64,000 nucleotides of DNA from Tuwongella immobilis (GTDB taxonomy: Bacteria; Planctomycetota; Planctomycetia; Gemmatales; Gemmataceae), in assembly GCF_901538355.1 (NCBI RefSeq), contig NZ_LR593887.1, positions 2,580,920 through 2,644,919 on the forward strand, given 5' to 3'. Both the position numbers and the translations under genes were made by a program. A model generated the notes under the pieces. That model searched no databases and was not told the origin of the DNA. It saw only the letters and a program-made list of their open reading frames with translations. How positions within the stretch are numbered: the first letter of the stretch is position 1; every line of letters starts with the position of its first letter. Of the stretch, positions 7,896 through 17,262 are shown piece by piece.

Positions 7896-9293
7896 TTATT
7901 CAGGCAACGGTTTGCCCTTTGTTTCCGGCGCAAATAGCAGTGTGACCATGCCGAGGATAAAGATACTGCACATCGTCATCCCGGCGTAGCGCCAGCTTTG
8001 CACTTCTCCAAATTGGCCGTAGACATTGCTGGCCAACAGGCCCAACGTCAGCGGCCCTACGGAGGCAAAGTATCGACCGATATTGTAGCAGAAAGAAATC
8101 CCCGTGCTGCGCAGTCGAGTCGGGAACAATTCCGGGAAGTAGATCGCGAACCCGCCAAAAATGGTGAGTTGGCAGAATCCCAACAGTGGAATCATCCAAT
8201 AGATGTCGTCGAATGTCTTGAGCGAACTGAAGGTCAGTAGCGTCGCCCCCATGGCTGCCAGGAATGCCAGCAAGAAGGCCGGGCGTCGGCCAATGCGCTG
8301 CGTAATCACGGAGAATGCCAACACTCCAAAGAATCCGCCGATATTTTGCAGCAACGATGCGATCCCAGTCCAATACGCGAGTTTGCCATTGAGTTCTTCT
8401 GGGGCTAAATTTTCCGTGCTGAAATGCTCCTTCAGCACGGCCCGCAACAAATCGAAACTGAAGAATCCGACCCCCCACAGGCCAACGACACCGGTGAAGC
8501 CGAGCAGAAAACCGACGATCGCATTTTTCCGCCATCGAGCATCGGAAAACAACTCGGTGAACAGGGAGACGAACCCCGGTGGCACATCGCCCGCATCGCG
8601 TCGGGCTTTCATCTCCAACCACTTTTCCGGTTCGCGGAGTCGAGCCATGATGATCAGAATCAACAGCGCGGGGCCAGTGCCAATGACGAACATCCATCGC
8701 CAGGCTTCCCAGCCCAGCAGCGATCCTTGAGCTTGCATTTCGCCGAGAATCATGCTGATGATGGCAGCCATGCAGTTGCCAATCGCGGAGGAGGCTTGCA
8801 GCCAGCCCAACGCGGGAGCGCGGGCCTTGTCTGGCATGGTCTCCGCGACGAGCGCCACCCCGACGGCGAACTCCCCACCAACGCCCAACCCGGTCAAGAA
8901 TCGATAGAAGCAGAAGTCGTAAATCCCGACCGACAATGCACTTAATCCGGTGAACGCGGAGTAAAGCAGAATCGTGATAATCAAGGTTTTGACACGTCCC
9001 AACAGGTCGCCCAAGACGCCGAAGATCAGGCCGCCCGTCGCCCACCCGATCATGAAGATCATGGTGGTGAGGCCCGCGACGGTCTTGGGATCCAGTCCGC
9101 CTTGCTGACCGCGCGTCAATTCCGCGACGGCCGGGGCACGCGCAAGGTTGAACAACTGTTGATCCATGGTATCGAACAGCCAACCGAGCATGGCCACCAC
9201 GAGAACGAACCAATGGTAGCCGGTCAGTTCTTTCCACCAAGGTCGATCGCCCGGCATGGGCGGTGGCGCCGAGGAAGTGTCAATTCCGTGCAT
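7896..9293 (-). CDS. Major facilitator superfamily transporter
   Basis: This encodes 465 residues with about twelve hydrophobic segments. The MFS loop 2-3 signature is present (GVLGDLLGRVKTL) and a related pattern recurs in the second half (TQRIGRRPAFL), as expected for two six-helix bundles. The N-terminal segment FDTMDQQLFNLARAP resembles the D1 region of the metabolite:H+ symporter subfamily (sugar and aromatic acid uptake types). Substrate cannot be read from sequence. GGGAT lies upstream of the ATG at 9293. The downstream 88-residue gene is likely in the same transcript. Confidence 0.9.
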   Translation of the reverse strand: MHGIDTSSAPPPMPGDRPWWKELTGYHWFVLVVAMLGWLFDTMDQQLFNLARAPAVAELTRGQQGGLDPKTVAGLTTMIFMIGWATGGLIFGVLGDLLGRVKTLIITILLYSAFTGLSALSVGIYDFCFYRFLTGLGVGGEFAVGVALVAETMPDKARAPALGWLQASSAIGNCMAAIISMILGEMQAQGSLLGWEAWRWMFVIGTGPALLILIIMARLREPEKWLEMKARRDAGDVPPGFVSLFTELFSDARWRKNAIVGFLLGFTGVVGLWGVGFFSFDLLRAVLKEHFSTENLAPEELNGKLAYWTGIASLLQNIGGFFGVLAFSVITQRIGRRPAFLLAFLAAMGATLLTFSSLKTFDDIYWMIPLLGFCQLTIFGGFAIYFPELFPTRLRSTGISFCYNIGRYFASVGPLTLGLLASNVYGQFGEVQSWRYAGMTMCSIFILGMVTLLFAPETKGKPLPE

Positions 9294-9456
9294 AAGTCGT
9301 GATCCCGATCGAGTTTCGGAAGAAACAGATTCATCAACCGCATCACTTTACTCGGCAACGCCGAGGGATGCCAGCATTTCCACGAACATGCTTTCCGAGA
9401 TTGCCTTGGTTTCTACAATGACTTTGGAATCGTCGCAGACCGCAACGGGGATGGGC

Positions 9457-10281
9457 ATGACGCAATCAGCAGCCAAACCAATCCAAATCGGCTTCCTTGG
9501 CTCGGGGCAGATGGCCACCGCGCTTGCCAGCGCGTGGAAGCGAGCCGGGCTGATGCACGAGAGCAGTTTGGCCAGCGATCCGATTGCGGTAGCCCGCGAG
9601 CGATTCACGCAAACCACAGGCTTGCAAGCGGTTGCGTCGAATCTGGAAGTCGCCCAGCGTGCGGAACTAATCATCTTGGCAGTCAAGCCGCAAATGCTGC
9701 CCGCACTGCTGAACGAAATCCGCCCGGCGTTAACCCCCGCACAAGTGATCGTTTCGATTGCCGCAGGAATCACCTTGCGACAACTATCGGAGCAATTGGG
9801 GACGACCACGCGGTTGATTCGGGTGATGCCGAATACGCCCTGCTTGGTGAATGCCAGCGCCACGGGAATTGCGGCCTCGCCCTCGGCGACGGCCGACGAT
9901 CTGGCGATGGTGAGTACACTATTCAATGCCGTGGGGCGGGCATTCGTGTTGGCCGAGCCGCTGTTGGACGCCGTCACGGGATTATCAGGCTCTGGCCCCG
10001 CCTTTGTGTATCTGATGATTGAAGCGATGAGCGATGGTGGGGTGCGCATGGGGCTGCCTCGGGATGTCGCCACCGCGCTTGCCGCGCAGACGGTTTTGGG
10101 GGCGGCCCGCATGGTGTTGGAAACCGGGTCGCACCCCGGCGTTCTGAAGGATCAAGTCACCAGTCCGGGTGGCACGACAATTGCTGGAATTCATGAGTTG
10201 GAACGTGGAGGCATGCGGGCGGCTTTCATGAACGCCGTCGAGGCCGCCTCCAAACGGGCAACCGAGTTGGGCCGCGGCTAG
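9457..10281 (+). CDS. proC: Pyrroline-5-carboxylate reductase
   Basis: This encodes 274 residues from the ATG at 9457, with GGGG six bases upstream; in-frame ATGs at 9418 and 9451 are possible. It reduces pyrroline-5-carboxylate to proline with NAD(P)H. The N-terminal Rossmann motif is IGFLGSGQMATAL. The family signatures LIRVMPNTPCLV, VTGLSGSGPAFVYL and the C-terminal DQVTSPGGTTIAGIHELE are all intact. The length is typical of ProC. It begins the long plus-strand run leading into guaA 48 bases later. Confidence 0.95.
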   Translation: MTQSAAKPIQIGFLGSGQMATALASAWKRAGLMHESSLASDPIAVARERFTQTTGLQAVASNLEVAQRAELIILAVKPQMLPALLNEIRPALTPAQVIVSIAAGITLRQLSEQLGTTTRLIRVMPNTPCLVNASATGIAASPSATADDLAMVSTLFNAVGRAFVLAEPLLDAVTGLSGSGPAFVYLMIEAMSDGGVRMGLPRDVATALAAQTVLGAARMVLETGSHPGVLKDQVTSPGGTTIAGIHELERGGMRAAFMNAVEAASKRATELGRG

Positions 10282-10329
10282 GTCCGGCTGGAGGCGATGG
10301 CATTTTCTGACCGCTAACCGAAATGATTG

Positions 10330-11886
10330 ATGATGAACCCATCTCTCGAGAGCGAACGCATTCTCATTTTCGATTTCGGCTCGCAATACGCCCAGCTGAT
10401 TGCCCGACGGGTGCGCGAGCAGAACGTATTCTGCCAGATTGTGCGGCACGATCTGCCGGCCAAACGTGTCGCCGAACTGGCACCCAAGGGGATTATCTTC
10501 TCCGGCGGGCCGTCGAGCGTCTACGAACCCAATGCCCCTCAATGCGATCCCGCGATTTTTGAATTGGGCATTCCAGTTCTCGGAATTTGCTACGGCATGC
10601 AACTCGCCTGCCAAACCCTGGGCGGCAAAGTCGGACGCAACCACGCGCGGGAATACGGCCGCGCCGATTGTCGTGTGCTCGAATCGACCGGGCTGTTCGA
10701 GAATGTCGATGCCTCGACGGTCGTCTGGATGAGCCACGGCGACCAAGTCCAGGCAATCGAAGGCGATTTTCTGCCGCTGGCGGAAACCGACACCTGCCCC
10801 ATCGCTGCGGTGCGCCACCGCACTCGGCCGGTCTACGGTCTGCAATTCCACCCGGAAGTGAGCCACACGCCGCAAGGGAGCATCGTACTTCGCAACTTCT
10901 TGCGGAATGTCTGTGGCTGTCAGGGGTTATGGAAGATGCAGACGTTCATTGAACGCAGCATCGAAGACCTCAAGACGCGAGTGGGAACGTCGCGCGTCAT
11001 CTGCGGACTGAGTGGCGGGGTCGATTCCGCGGTCACGGCCGCATTGCTGTTGCGAGCGATTGGGCATCAAGTCGCATGCATCTTTGTCGACAATGGCTTG
11101 CTCCGCGAAGGCGAATCCGATCTCGTTCGCAAGACTTTCCGCGATTGGTTCCGTGCCGATCTGCACGTCGTGGATGCCAAAGATCGGTTCCTCTCCGCGC
11201 TAAAGGGCGTTACCGACCCGCAGCAGAAGCGGAAAATCATTGGCAAAGTCTTCATCGATGTGTTTAAGGCGGAAGCGCAACATATTCCTGATGCTCGCTT
11301 TCTGGCACAAGGAACGCTCTACCCGGACGTGATCGAATCCGGTGGGGCGGCGGATGGGCCGGCGGCGACGATCAAGACGCACCATAACGTCGGTGGGTTG
11401 CCCAAAGAATTGGGCTTCGAGTTGGTCGAGCCATTGCGGGATCTGTTCAAGGACGAAGTTCGTCGATTGGGCACCGAATTGGGCCTGCCGGAATCGCTCG
11501 TCTGGCGGCATCCATTCCCGGGACCGGGGTTGGCCGTTCGCTGTCTCGGCGAGATTACCCCCGAGAAACTCGCGACGTTGCGTCATGCCGACGTGATTTT
11601 CTTGGATGAATTGGAACGCTCCGGCTGGTATCGTCGCACCGCCCAAGCCTTTGCGGTACTCCTGCCCGTGCAATCGGTCGGTGTCATGGGCGATGGACGC
11701 ACGTATGAAGATACCATTGCACTGCGGGCCGTTCAGACCGACGATTTTATGACCGCCGATTGGTCCCGCTTGCCCGAGGATCTGCTCGCGCGAGCCAGCA
11801 CGCGGATCATCAACAACGTCAAAGGCGTCAATCGGGTGGTGTACGACATCAGTTCGAAGCCACCTGCGACGATCGAATGGGAATAA
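10330..11886 (+). CDS. guaA: GMP synthase (glutamine-hydrolysing)
   Basis: This encodes 518 residues, typical for GuaA. It converts XMP to GMP using glutamine and ATP. The N-terminal class I amidotransferase domain has [18 protein letters not shown], the nucleophile Cys in GICYGMQ, and the His-Glu pair in FHPEVSHT. The ATP-pyrophosphatase domain has the SGGVDSAV P-loop. The C-terminal dimerisation domain has [11 protein letters not shown] and ends in [10 protein letters not shown], as is usual. Start codons ATG at 10330 and 10333 cannot be separated. dapF follows after 39 bases. Confidence 0.97.
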   Translation: MMNPSLESERILIFDFGSQYAQLIARRVREQNVFCQIVRHDLPAKRVAELAPKGIIFSGGPSSVYEPNAPQCDPAIFELGIPVLGICYGMQLACQTLGGKVGRNHAREYGRADCRVLESTGLFENVDASTVVWMSHGDQVQAIEGDFLPLAETDTCPIAAVRHRTRPVYGLQFHPEVSHTPQGSIVLRNFLRNVCGCQGLWKMQTFIERSIEDLKTRVGTSRVICGLSGGVDSAVTAALLLRAIGHQVACIFVDNGLLREGESDLVRKTFRDWFRADLHVVDAKDRFLSALKGVTDPQQKRKIIGKVFIDVFKAEAQHIPDARFLAQGTLYPDVIESGGAADGPAATIKTHHNVGGLPKELGFELVEPLRDLFKDEVRRLGTELGLPESLVWRHPFPGPGLAVRCLGEITPEKLATLRHADVIFLDELERSGWYRRTAQAFAVLLPVQSVGVMGDGRTYEDTIALRAVQTDDFMTADWSRLPEDLLARASTRIINNVKGVNRVVYDISSKPPATIEWE

Positions 11887-11925
11887 TTCGGGATTGCGAC
11901 TTTCTTCCCCAGCGGAAATCGGAAC

Positions 11926-12765
11926 ATGCGCTTTACGAAAATGCAAGGTGCCGGCAACGATTACGTCTACGTGAACTGCTTCCAGGAGCCGGTCCCGGCT
12001 GATCCCGCCAAGGTCAGCATCGCCGTTTCCGATCGGCACTTCGGCATTGGTTCGGATGGGATGATTCTCATTTGTCCATCCGAAGTGGCCGATGCCAAGA
12101 TGCGCATGTTCAATGCCGACGGTTCGGAATCGGAAATGTGCGGCAACGGCCTTCGCTGTGTCGCCAAATATGTCTACGATCACGGCATTGCCCGCAAACC
12201 CGAATTGGCATTGGAGACCGGCCGAGGCATCCTGCATGTCAAACTCGATGTGCAGAATGACAAAGCGGTCCGCGCCACGATTGATATGGGTGAGCCGATT
12301 CTGAAGAGTGAAATGATTCCGACGACGCTGCCGGGCGATCCGCCGATCAATCACCCGCTCGAAGTCGGTGGCCGCACGTTGCACGTCACCTGTGTCTCGA
12401 TGGGCAATCCGCACTGCATTAGCTTCGTCGAAGAATTGGATGATGCCCTCGTCCACGGGATTGGCCCGTTGGTGGAGAAGCATTCGGTGTTTCCGCGGCG
12501 GGTGAATGCCGAGTTTATCCGAATTAACTCCCGTACCGATGCAACGATGCGCGTGTGGGAGCGTGGATCGGGGGAGACGCTGGCCTGTGGCACCGGGGCG
12601 TGTGCGGTCTGCGTGGCCGGTGTGCTGACCGGAAAGATGGATCGAAAGATCACGATTCATCTTCTCGGGGGCGATCTGGAATTGCACTGGTCCGAAGCCG
12701 ATAATCATGTTTACATGACAGGCCCGGCCGTGGAAGTGTTCTCTGGCGAATGGCCGTCAGAGTAA
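11926..12765 (+). CDS. dapF: Diaminopimelate epimerase
   Basis: This encodes 279 residues. It interconverts LL- and meso-diaminopimelate for lysine and peptidoglycan synthesis. It begins with the family start [14 protein letters not shown]. The two catalytic cysteines lie in [11 protein letters not shown] and [12 protein letters not shown]. The length matches the family. Its presence fits with other signs that planctomycetes retain DAP and peptidoglycan genes. The DUF374 acyltransferase gene begins 39 bases downstream. Confidence 0.97.
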   Translation: MRFTKMQGAGNDYVYVNCFQEPVPADPAKVSIAVSDRHFGIGSDGMILICPSEVADAKMRMFNADGSESEMCGNGLRCVAKYVYDHGIARKPELALETGRGILHVKLDVQNDKAVRATIDMGEPILKSEMIPTTLPGDPPINHPLEVGGRTLHVTCVSMGNPHCISFVEELDDALVHGIGPLVEKHSVFPRRVNAEFIRINSRTDATMRVWERGSGETLACGTGACAVCVAGVLTGKMDRKITIHLLGGDLELHWSEADNHVYMTGPAVEVFSGEWPSE

Positions 12766-12804
12766 TTGCGGATTCGGTGCGACTGGAGCAGGGAGGCTCG
12801 GTCC

Positions 12805-13530
12805 ATGAAATTGCGAAAGCCCTGGATGATTTCCACCGCCGCCGCGCTCGGCGCACTCGCGTTGCGCTCCTGGCTGGCGACGGTACGCTATCGCTACCAA
12901 CCACTTGGGCCGAATATGGACCCGCATCGTCCGGAAATGACCGGACGATATTTGTACGCCTTTTGGCACGAAAATATCCTGCTGCCCGCATCGCAATATG
13001 CTCGTCCAGACATTCATGTGCTGATTAGTCAGCATGCGGACGGGCAGCTCATCACGAAAATTTGCAAGCGACTTGGCTTCTCGGTCGTCAACGGCTCGAC
13101 CACTCGCGGCGGCGTCAAGGCATTTCGGGAGATGGTCAGCATCTCCGAAACCTCGCACTTGGCCATCACCCCGGATGGTCCGCGTGGCCCCCGACGGATT
13201 GTGCAACCAGGCGTGGTGATGCTCGCCGCTCGCACGGGGCTGCCGATCGTGACGATGGGCATTGCCTATGCGGCGGCTTGGCGCGCGAAAAGTTGGGACC
13301 GCTTTGCGATGCCCAAACCGTTTAGCCGCGCCCATCTGGTGACCGGCGAGTTGATTCATGTGCCAGCGACGGTGACGCCGGAAACCCTAGAGCCTTATCG
13401 ACTTTGGGTGCAAGCTTCGCTGGATCATGCCACGGCTGCGGCGGAAGCCTGGGCCGCGAGCAATCGCTGGCAAGCACCCGAGCCGCTGATTCCACCCCCA
13501 CTTTCGGAACCGACCGCAGACGCCGCATGA
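12805..13530 (+). CDS. DUF374 family lysophospholipid acyltransferase-like protein
   Basis: This encodes 241 residues from the ATG at 12805, which has GGGAGG eight bases upstream. An N-terminal membrane anchor (WMISTAAALGALALRSWLA) precedes the DUF374 core. YLYAFWHENILLPA carries the acyltransferase-like H-x-n-D/E region. VNGSTTRGGVKAFREM and AITPDGPRGPRRIVQPG match the substrate-binding motifs. DUF374 proteins are related to LPLAT/LpxL acyltransferases and are often placed in lipid A or envelope lipid synthesis, acting at the inner membrane. The C-terminal 25 residues are Pro-rich. The stop overlaps the next start by four bases. Confidence 0.85.
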   Translation: MKLRKPWMISTAAALGALALRSWLATVRYRYQPLGPNMDPHRPEMTGRYLYAFWHENILLPASQYARPDIHVLISQHADGQLITKICKRLGFSVVNGSTTRGGVKAFREMVSISETSHLAITPDGPRGPRRIVQPGVVMLAARTGLPIVTMGIAYAAAWRAKSWDRFAMPKPFSRAHLVTGELIHVPATVTPETLEPYRLWVQASLDHATAAAEAWAASNRWQAPEPLIPPPLSEPTADAA

Positions 13531-15308
13531 ATCCGAATCTGATTTGGCTGGCTGGCTATGTGCTTCACCCCATCACGCGAGCCGTCGCCGCATGGCTGCT
13601 GGTGGTCGCCGTGGCAACCGGTCAATGGGTGCATGCCCGCTATCAGGCGTTCGAGGATTGGCGATCTCCGGATGATCCCGAGCGGCGCGTTGATGGCAAT
13701 CACGGCCATACGACCATCGACTTTGGTGGTCAGTGGTTGATGGGGCGGATGCTCACGTCGGGGAATATCGAACGATTGTATCATCGCGATATTCAGTGGT
13801 TGGTGTTGAGTCGGGCGATGCCGCGTTCCCAAGAGTCGCCCACCGCCGTCGATCACGACGTGGAATTGCTGATGCAAGCCTGCATCGGCCAAGACGATCC
13901 GGAACGCCCCGCGATTGTCGCCGGCACGCTGGCGGTCTTGGCCGGTTCGCCGATCGCGCCCGTCACCATTGGCCTGGGACTGCCGCCGATCACGAAGGCG
14001 GTTTCGAAGTCGCTCACATTAGCGAGTGTGGATCGATTGCAGCATCCGCCGCTGCCGTTCAATCGCGGTGGACCGTTGTATCCGCCGCTCCAAGCCTTTC
14101 TCATGGCACCACTTGCGCAAAGCGATCACCCGCAATGGGCGTACTTCACCTTGCAGTGGTGCATTCTCGGGTTCGGACTGCTCGCCGGTCTCGGAATCTC
14201 GGTGTTATCGCGCGGACAGATTTGGTGGTCAGTGGCCACGCTGTTGATTCTGGTGTTCCCCGGCTTTCGCGGAAGTTTGCAACTGGGGCAGAATCCCGCC
14301 TTGTCGTTGCTGCTGTTGGTGTGGGGTTGGGTGTTTCTGACGCGTGGGCGACCGATTGTTGGCGGAATCGTTTGGGGCTGTTTGGCGTTCAAACCCGTTT
14401 GGGCGGTGTCGTTTCTGCTGATGCCGCTTTTGCTTCGGCAGTGGAAGTTTCTGGCTGCGATGTGTGTGACTGGCGGGTCGCTGGTGCTGCTAACGCTCCC
14501 CGTCACTGGGATCGGCGTTTGGAAAGAGTGGCTCGCGGTCGGATCATTGGCATCTTCGCTTTATGATGTGGATTACAACTGGGTGCATCTCAGCCGCGAT
14601 TTGTTTGGCATTCCGCGCCGATTCTTGCTCGATTGGGAGATTCCCCGAGATGATCGCAACACCTGGGTGGCGAATGTCGCCAGTTGGGGGTTATGGCTGC
14701 TGATCTTCGATGCCACGATTCGCATCTACTTGCCGGGGTGTCGCTTCCGTCAATCTGGCGGGTATGCGAGCGATTCGCGATTCGCCCACCGTTCGCACAC
14801 GCTGCCGCTGATCGGCCCGTTGCCCGCGTTCCTGGCGTTCGCATGCTGGTTACTCTGTTATCACTTCATGTATTACGATGCATTGCTGAGTCTGTTTGGC
14901 TTCGTGCTGCTGTTGGCGAATTGGAAATCGTGGCTGGTCCCGGTGCGACTGCGATTCGATTCTCCGACTGCAAATTCGCCGCATATTCTTCTCAATTCGT
15001 GGGTTGTGACGATTCTGGGGTTGATGATTCTCCTGGAATGTCTGCTTTATGGGTTGAAGGCTGAAGCGACGCTGTTGGCGCATCATTTTGATCGGATTCA
15101 GACTCTTCCCGATGGATCGACCAAGTTGTGGACGCCGACTTTGCATATTGGCACGGATTATTTGTATCCTTGGGAAACCATCGGTGTCCTGCTGATGTGG
15201 GGTTGGTGTGCCGTGCGGCTGCTTACGGGAGACTCGGATGCCGATCGAAAAAATCGAAGCGATTGCCAAATCGAATCAAGCGAAAAAAGTCGTGAGTCTG
15301 GTCGATGA
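13527..15308 (+). CDS. GT87/DUF2029-like polytopic membrane glycosyltransferase
   Basis: This encodes 593 residues, with the start in an ATGA overlap with the previous gene. There are about ten hydrophobic segments, for example WLLVVAVATG, LGFGLLAGLGISVLS and ALSLLLLVWGWVFL. A periplasmic loop after the first segment holds the acidic pair in EDWRSPDD, and FPGFRGSLQLGQNPA matches the QxNP motif of GT87 and related mannosyltransferases that use polyprenyl-phosphate sugars. The acceptor is unknown; coupling to an acyltransferase gene points to envelope glycolipids. Its 3' end overlaps the mscL start by 71 bases. Confidence 0.8.
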   Translation: MNPNLIWLAGYVLHPITRAVAAWLLVVAVATGQWVHARYQAFEDWRSPDDPERRVDGNHGHTTIDFGGQWLMGRMLTSGNIERLYHRDIQWLVLSRAMPRSQESPTAVDHDVELLMQACIGQDDPERPAIVAGTLAVLAGSPIAPVTIGLGLPPITKAVSKSLTLASVDRLQHPPLPFNRGGPLYPPLQAFLMAPLAQSDHPQWAYFTLQWCILGFGLLAGLGISVLSRGQIWWSVATLLILVFPGFRGSLQLGQNPALSLLLLVWGWVFLTRGRPIVGGIVWGCLAFKPVWAVSFLLMPLLLRQWKFLAAMCVTGGSLVLLTLPVTGIGVWKEWLAVGSLASSLYDVDYNWVHLSRDLFGIPRRFLLDWEIPRDDRNTWVANVASWGLWLLIFDATIRIYLPGCRFRQSGGYASDSRFAHRSHTLPLIGPLPAFLAFACWLLCYHFMYYDALLSLFGFVLLLANWKSWLVPVRLRFDSPTANSPHILLNSWVVTILGLMILLECLLYGLKAEATLLAHHFDRIQTLPDGSTKLWTPTLHIGTDYLYPWETIGVLLMWGWCAVRLLTGDSDADRKNRSDCQIESSEKSRESGR

Positions 15309-15786
15309 GTTCAAGCGATTCGCATTCAAAGGGAACGTAATCGATCTCGCGGTGGGGGTGGTCATCGGGGCGGCGTTCGGAAAAATTACCGAATCGCTGG
15401 TCAAGAATGTCATCATGCCCATGGTGGCTGTGGTCATGCCGACCGAGCAAAGTTACGCTACCTGGAAACTAACAATTGGTGGTCAGACAGTTCCGTATGG
15501 GATCTTTCTGGCAGATGTCGTCAATTTCGTGATTGTCGCGGCGGTTCTCTTCCTCTTCGTCAAGAAATTCCTGGCGTGGGTGGTGCGGTCTCGGGAAGAG
15601 GTCGCCGCCGTGGTCCCGCCGACCAAGGAAGAGGAGTTGCTTCAGCAAATTCGCGATCTCCTGCAAGCGCAAGTGGCAATGAGTCAATCGCTTCCGTCAA
15701 ATCCTTCCAACACGCCAGCGGGAACTTCGCCATCGACCGCTTCAAATGCGGGAGGGAATGCGAAGACGGATTCTCCGAAAACATGA
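15238..15786 (+). CDS. mscL: Large-conductance mechanosensitive channel
   Basis: This encodes 182 residues from the ATG at 15238, with GGGAG 6-7 bases upstream. MscL releases solutes under hypo-osmotic shock. The first pore helix FKRFAFKGNVIDLAVGVVIG and AAFGKITESLVKN are canonical, as is the second helix (FLADVVNFVIVAAVLFLFV). The cytoplasmic tail has KEEELLQQIRDLL, typical of MscL, then a non-standard extension of about 40 residues rich in Ser/Thr/Asn/Pro. That makes it longer than the usual 130-150 residues. The gene begins inside the 3' end of the glycosyltransferase gene, so translational coupling is likely. Confidence 0.95.
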   Translation: MPIEKIEAIAKSNQAKKVVSLVDEFKRFAFKGNVIDLAVGVVIGAAFGKITESLVKNVIMPMVAVVMPTEQSYATWKLTIGGQTVPYGIFLADVVNFVIVAAVLFLFVKKFLAWVVRSREEVAAVVPPTKEEELLQQIRDLLQAQVAMSQSLPSNPSNTPAGTSPSTASNAGGNAKTDSPKT

Positions 15787-15871
15787 AATTTTCTTGGCGA
15801 TCGGCATGCCGCTGGGGTTCAATGGGCTCAGCCTTCCAATCCTTGCCATGCTGTCCTACCGGGATCGCCCA

Positions 15872-17107
15872 ATGATGCGTCCGCGATTTGTGCTGTCTCT
15901 TGTCATTTCGGTGTTCGGAATTTCTGGAATTGCTGCGGACTGGCCGACCTGGCGCGGCCCAACGCGCGACGGCATCAGCACGGAACGCGAATTCCCGACA
16001 CAATGGAGTGCGACCGAAAACATCGCCTGGAAGGTAGCGTTGCCCGGAGGCGGGCATTCTTCGCCGATTGTCTCCGGTGATCGAATTTTCGTTACAGCGT
16101 GCAAGGAATCGACTCAGGAACGGTTGCTGCTCTGTTACTCGCGTGATGATGGCAAACTCATTTGGCAGCAAACGGTGTTGACCGCGCCGCTGGAAAAGAA
16201 GCACGGTCTGAACAGCTTTGCCAGCAGTACCCCCGCGACCGATGGCAAGTTCGTGTATGTGTCATTTCTTGACGGAAAGCGAATGCAGGTCGCGTGTTAC
16301 GATCTCGATGGCAAGCGGATTTGGGCGCAATCGCCGGGCGAATTCCACTCCAAGCATGGATTTTGTAGCCCGCCGTTGATTGATGGCGATTTGGTGATTT
16401 TCAACGGCGATCAAGATGCGCTCGCCTATCTGGTGGCTTACGACAAAGCCACGGGGCAGGAACGCTGGCGGGCGGATCGGCCCAATCGAACTCGTTCGTA
16501 CTGTCCCCCGATTGTGATCGAAGCGGCGGGTCGGCGGCAACTGGTGCTGTCCGGAAGTAAGTCGGTGGCCAGTTATGATGTGGCGACCGGCCAGCAAATT
16601 TGGGTGATGGACGGCCCGACGGAGCAGTTTGTTGCCTCGCTGGTTTACCACCAAGGACTGCTGTTTCTCACGGCTGGCTATCCGACCTATCACATTATGG
16701 CGATTCGTCCCAATCTCACGGGGAACGTCACCAAGTCGGCCGTGGTTTGGCACGAGACCAAAGGCGCAGCGTATGTACCTTCCCCAATCGCTTGGGGGGA
16801 TTGTGTTTACGTCGTAGCAGATGGCGGTGTCGCGAGTTGTCTCGATGTGAAGACGGGCAAGCGACATTGGATGGAACGACTGGGGCGACACCACAGCGCC
16901 TCGCCAGTGGCCGCCAATGGGCTGCTCTACTTTCTGGATGATGACGGGGCGATGCACATTGTCAAAGCCGGAACCGAATTTGATGTGATCGGCAAGAATA
17001 AACTCGGCGAAGCGTGCTATGCCTCGCCGGCGCTGTCGAATGGGCAAATTTTCATTCGAGGCGAGAAGCATCTGTTTTGCATTGGAGCGAAAGCCGCCAA
17101 TCGCTGA
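15872..17107 (+). CDS. Exported PQQ-type beta-propeller protein (BamB-like)
   Basis: This encodes 411 residues. The start MMRPRFVL at 15872 is preferred because a signal peptide follows directly (VLSLVISVFGISGIAA). The mature protein opens with WPTWRGPTRDGIS, the standard start of planctomycete PQQ-binding-like propellers. Repeated blades follow (FVYVSFLDGKRMQVACYDLD, YLVAYDKATGQERW, SYDVATGQQIWVM, SCLDVKTGKRHW), showing the A-x-D-x-x-T-G-x-x-W quinoprotein repeat. Whether it binds PQQ is not known; most such proteins are structural or scaffolding. It is the penultimate gene of the plus-strand run. Confidence 0.85.
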   Translation: MMRPRFVLSLVISVFGISGIAADWPTWRGPTRDGISTEREFPTQWSATENIAWKVALPGGGHSSPIVSGDRIFVTACKESTQERLLLCYSRDDGKLIWQQTVLTAPLEKKHGLNSFASSTPATDGKFVYVSFLDGKRMQVACYDLDGKRIWAQSPGEFHSKHGFCSPPLIDGDLVIFNGDQDALAYLVAYDKATGQERWRADRPNRTRSYCPPIVIEAAGRRQLVLSGSKSVASYDVATGQQIWVMDGPTEQFVASLVYHQGLLFLTAGYPTYHIMAIRPNLTGNVTKSAVVWHETKGAAYVPSPIAWGDCVYVVADGGVASCLDVKTGKRHWMERLGRHHSASPVAANGLLYFLDDDGAMHIVKAGTEFDVIGKNKLGEACYASPALSNGQIFIRGEKHLFCIGAKAANR

Positions 17108-17262
17108 TCGTGGATCGTAAGAAAATTTCATCTGTCGGAATTTCGCTTGCCTTCATCGGCTCAGGAAGGCATGATAGAAGTCTCTCCCCGATGCGCATGA
17201 TCGGCAACGGTCTGCGCTCACCCACGCTGCGTTTCTGCCGGCCTGCTTGACGGAGAATGGCC

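Noticed and set aside
11200-12708. 502-codon minus-strand open frame across guaA and dapF
   Set aside because: Antisense shadow; both plus-strand genes are unmistakable.
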